Origin: Scytonema hofmannii PCC 7110
GTDB lineage: Bacteria > Cyanobacteriota > Cyanobacteriia > Cyanobacteriales > Nostocaceae
Direction of reading: 5' to 3'
Assembly: GCF_000346485.2 (NCBI RefSeq)
Contig: NZ_KQ976356.1
Span: 132,153-196,152 of the forward strand
Length of the DNA stretch: 64,000 nt
Shown here piece after piece: positions 63,902-64,000 of this stretch. The notes beneath the pieces are model-generated. The model worked only from the letters and a program-made list of their open reading frames with translations. It was not told the DNA's origin and searched no databases. Positions within the stretch are counted from its first letter, which is position 1; every line of letters starts with the position of its first letter. Position numbers and translations under genes: made by a program.

Positions 63902-64000
63902 TTATGATTCTTCAATCAATTCCAAACCAGTTTTCCGCACCGTGTGCTTGCGCCAATGATTCAGTTGAGGATGGTACATTTTCCTCCATCCATCGAAAAT
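63902..64000 (-). CDS. C-terminal end of a gene entering from the right
   Basis: An open frame of 32 codons plus stop runs from the right edge: IFDGWRKMYHPQLNHWRKHT then VRKTGLELIEES-stop at 63902. Basic, Trp/His-containing; too short to identify. The start is outside the window. Confidence 0.5.
   Translation of the reverse strand: MFDGWRKMYHPQLNHWRKHTVRKTGLELIEES

Overview
The window is cyanobacterial, most likely from a filamentous Nostocales-type strain. Evidence: frequent GCGATCGC (HIP1) sites, purine-rich 'gcagaggacgcagag' and 'cttctgcc' repeats, an ssl1498-family light-harvesting-like small protein, and many CHAT, STAND-NTPase, WD40 and CHASE2 signalling proteins typical of large cyanobacterial genomes. 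A CyRepA1-type replication protein in an apparent operon with a ParB-like protein suggests that at least the left part is a plasmid, or an integrated plasmid. No ribosomal RNA, convincing tRNA or CRISPR array was seen.

Layout. (1) 1-8.7 kb: two unrecognised genes, then the replication/partition region: CyRepA1-like initiator (minus), ParB-like protein (minus), tandem 9-bp repeats and short inverted repeats upstream of parB, a small HTH protein (plus), and two copies of a 26-bp palindrome, one inside parB and one after the HTH gene. (2) 8.9-15.4 kb: a 1310-residue soluble HAMP-array hybrid histidine kinase, divergent from a NACHT NTPase. (3) 15.7-26.8 kb: a long minus-strand run of tightly packed genes: a helix-turn-helix regulator, several small membrane proteins, three membrane-anchored cell-wall proteins (a possible L,D-transpeptidase-like protein, M23 peptidase, lambda-endolysin-like GH104), an FtsK/SpoIIIE-type translocase and a RusA-like resolvase. 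No relaxase or VirB4 was recognised, so this may be an FtsK-driven DNA-transfer module. (4) 27-30.2 kb: accessory genes (NERD protein, GNAT-like protein, TetR divergent from a COQ4-like gene). (5) 30.2-61.1 kb: an island of conflict/regulated-death-like genes: a VanY-type peptidase, a giant transmembrane protein with SH3b and cadherin-like parts, a CHAT-ATPase gene followed by an ATPase-coiled-coil-CHAT gene, a CHASE2 kinase with its response regulator, an EAD1-CHAT-NTPase, a CHAT protein next to an NTPase with 14 WD40 repeats, and an NTPase-helical-repeat protein. Remnants of AAA ATPases and a transposase lie between them. (6) 61.1-64 kb: a CoA-binding protein, three decayed genes in a row, the ssl1498-like gene, Hsp20 and the end of another gene.

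How the genes may work together. In the island, proteins encoded side by side share short Gly/Asn/Gln-rich peptide tags. One tag is common to the CHAT protein, the WD40 NTPase and the helical-repeat NTPase (51.7-60.6 kb). A different tag is common to the small protein at 35.4 kb and the giant membrane protein next to it. This is the pattern expected if sensor NTPases and effectors recruit each other through matching amyloid-like motifs; the sequence shows the tags, the mechanism is inference. One CHAT domain (gene at 38.1 kb) has Asn where the catalytic His should be, so it may be a pseudo-protease partner of the intact CHAT protein encoded just upstream.
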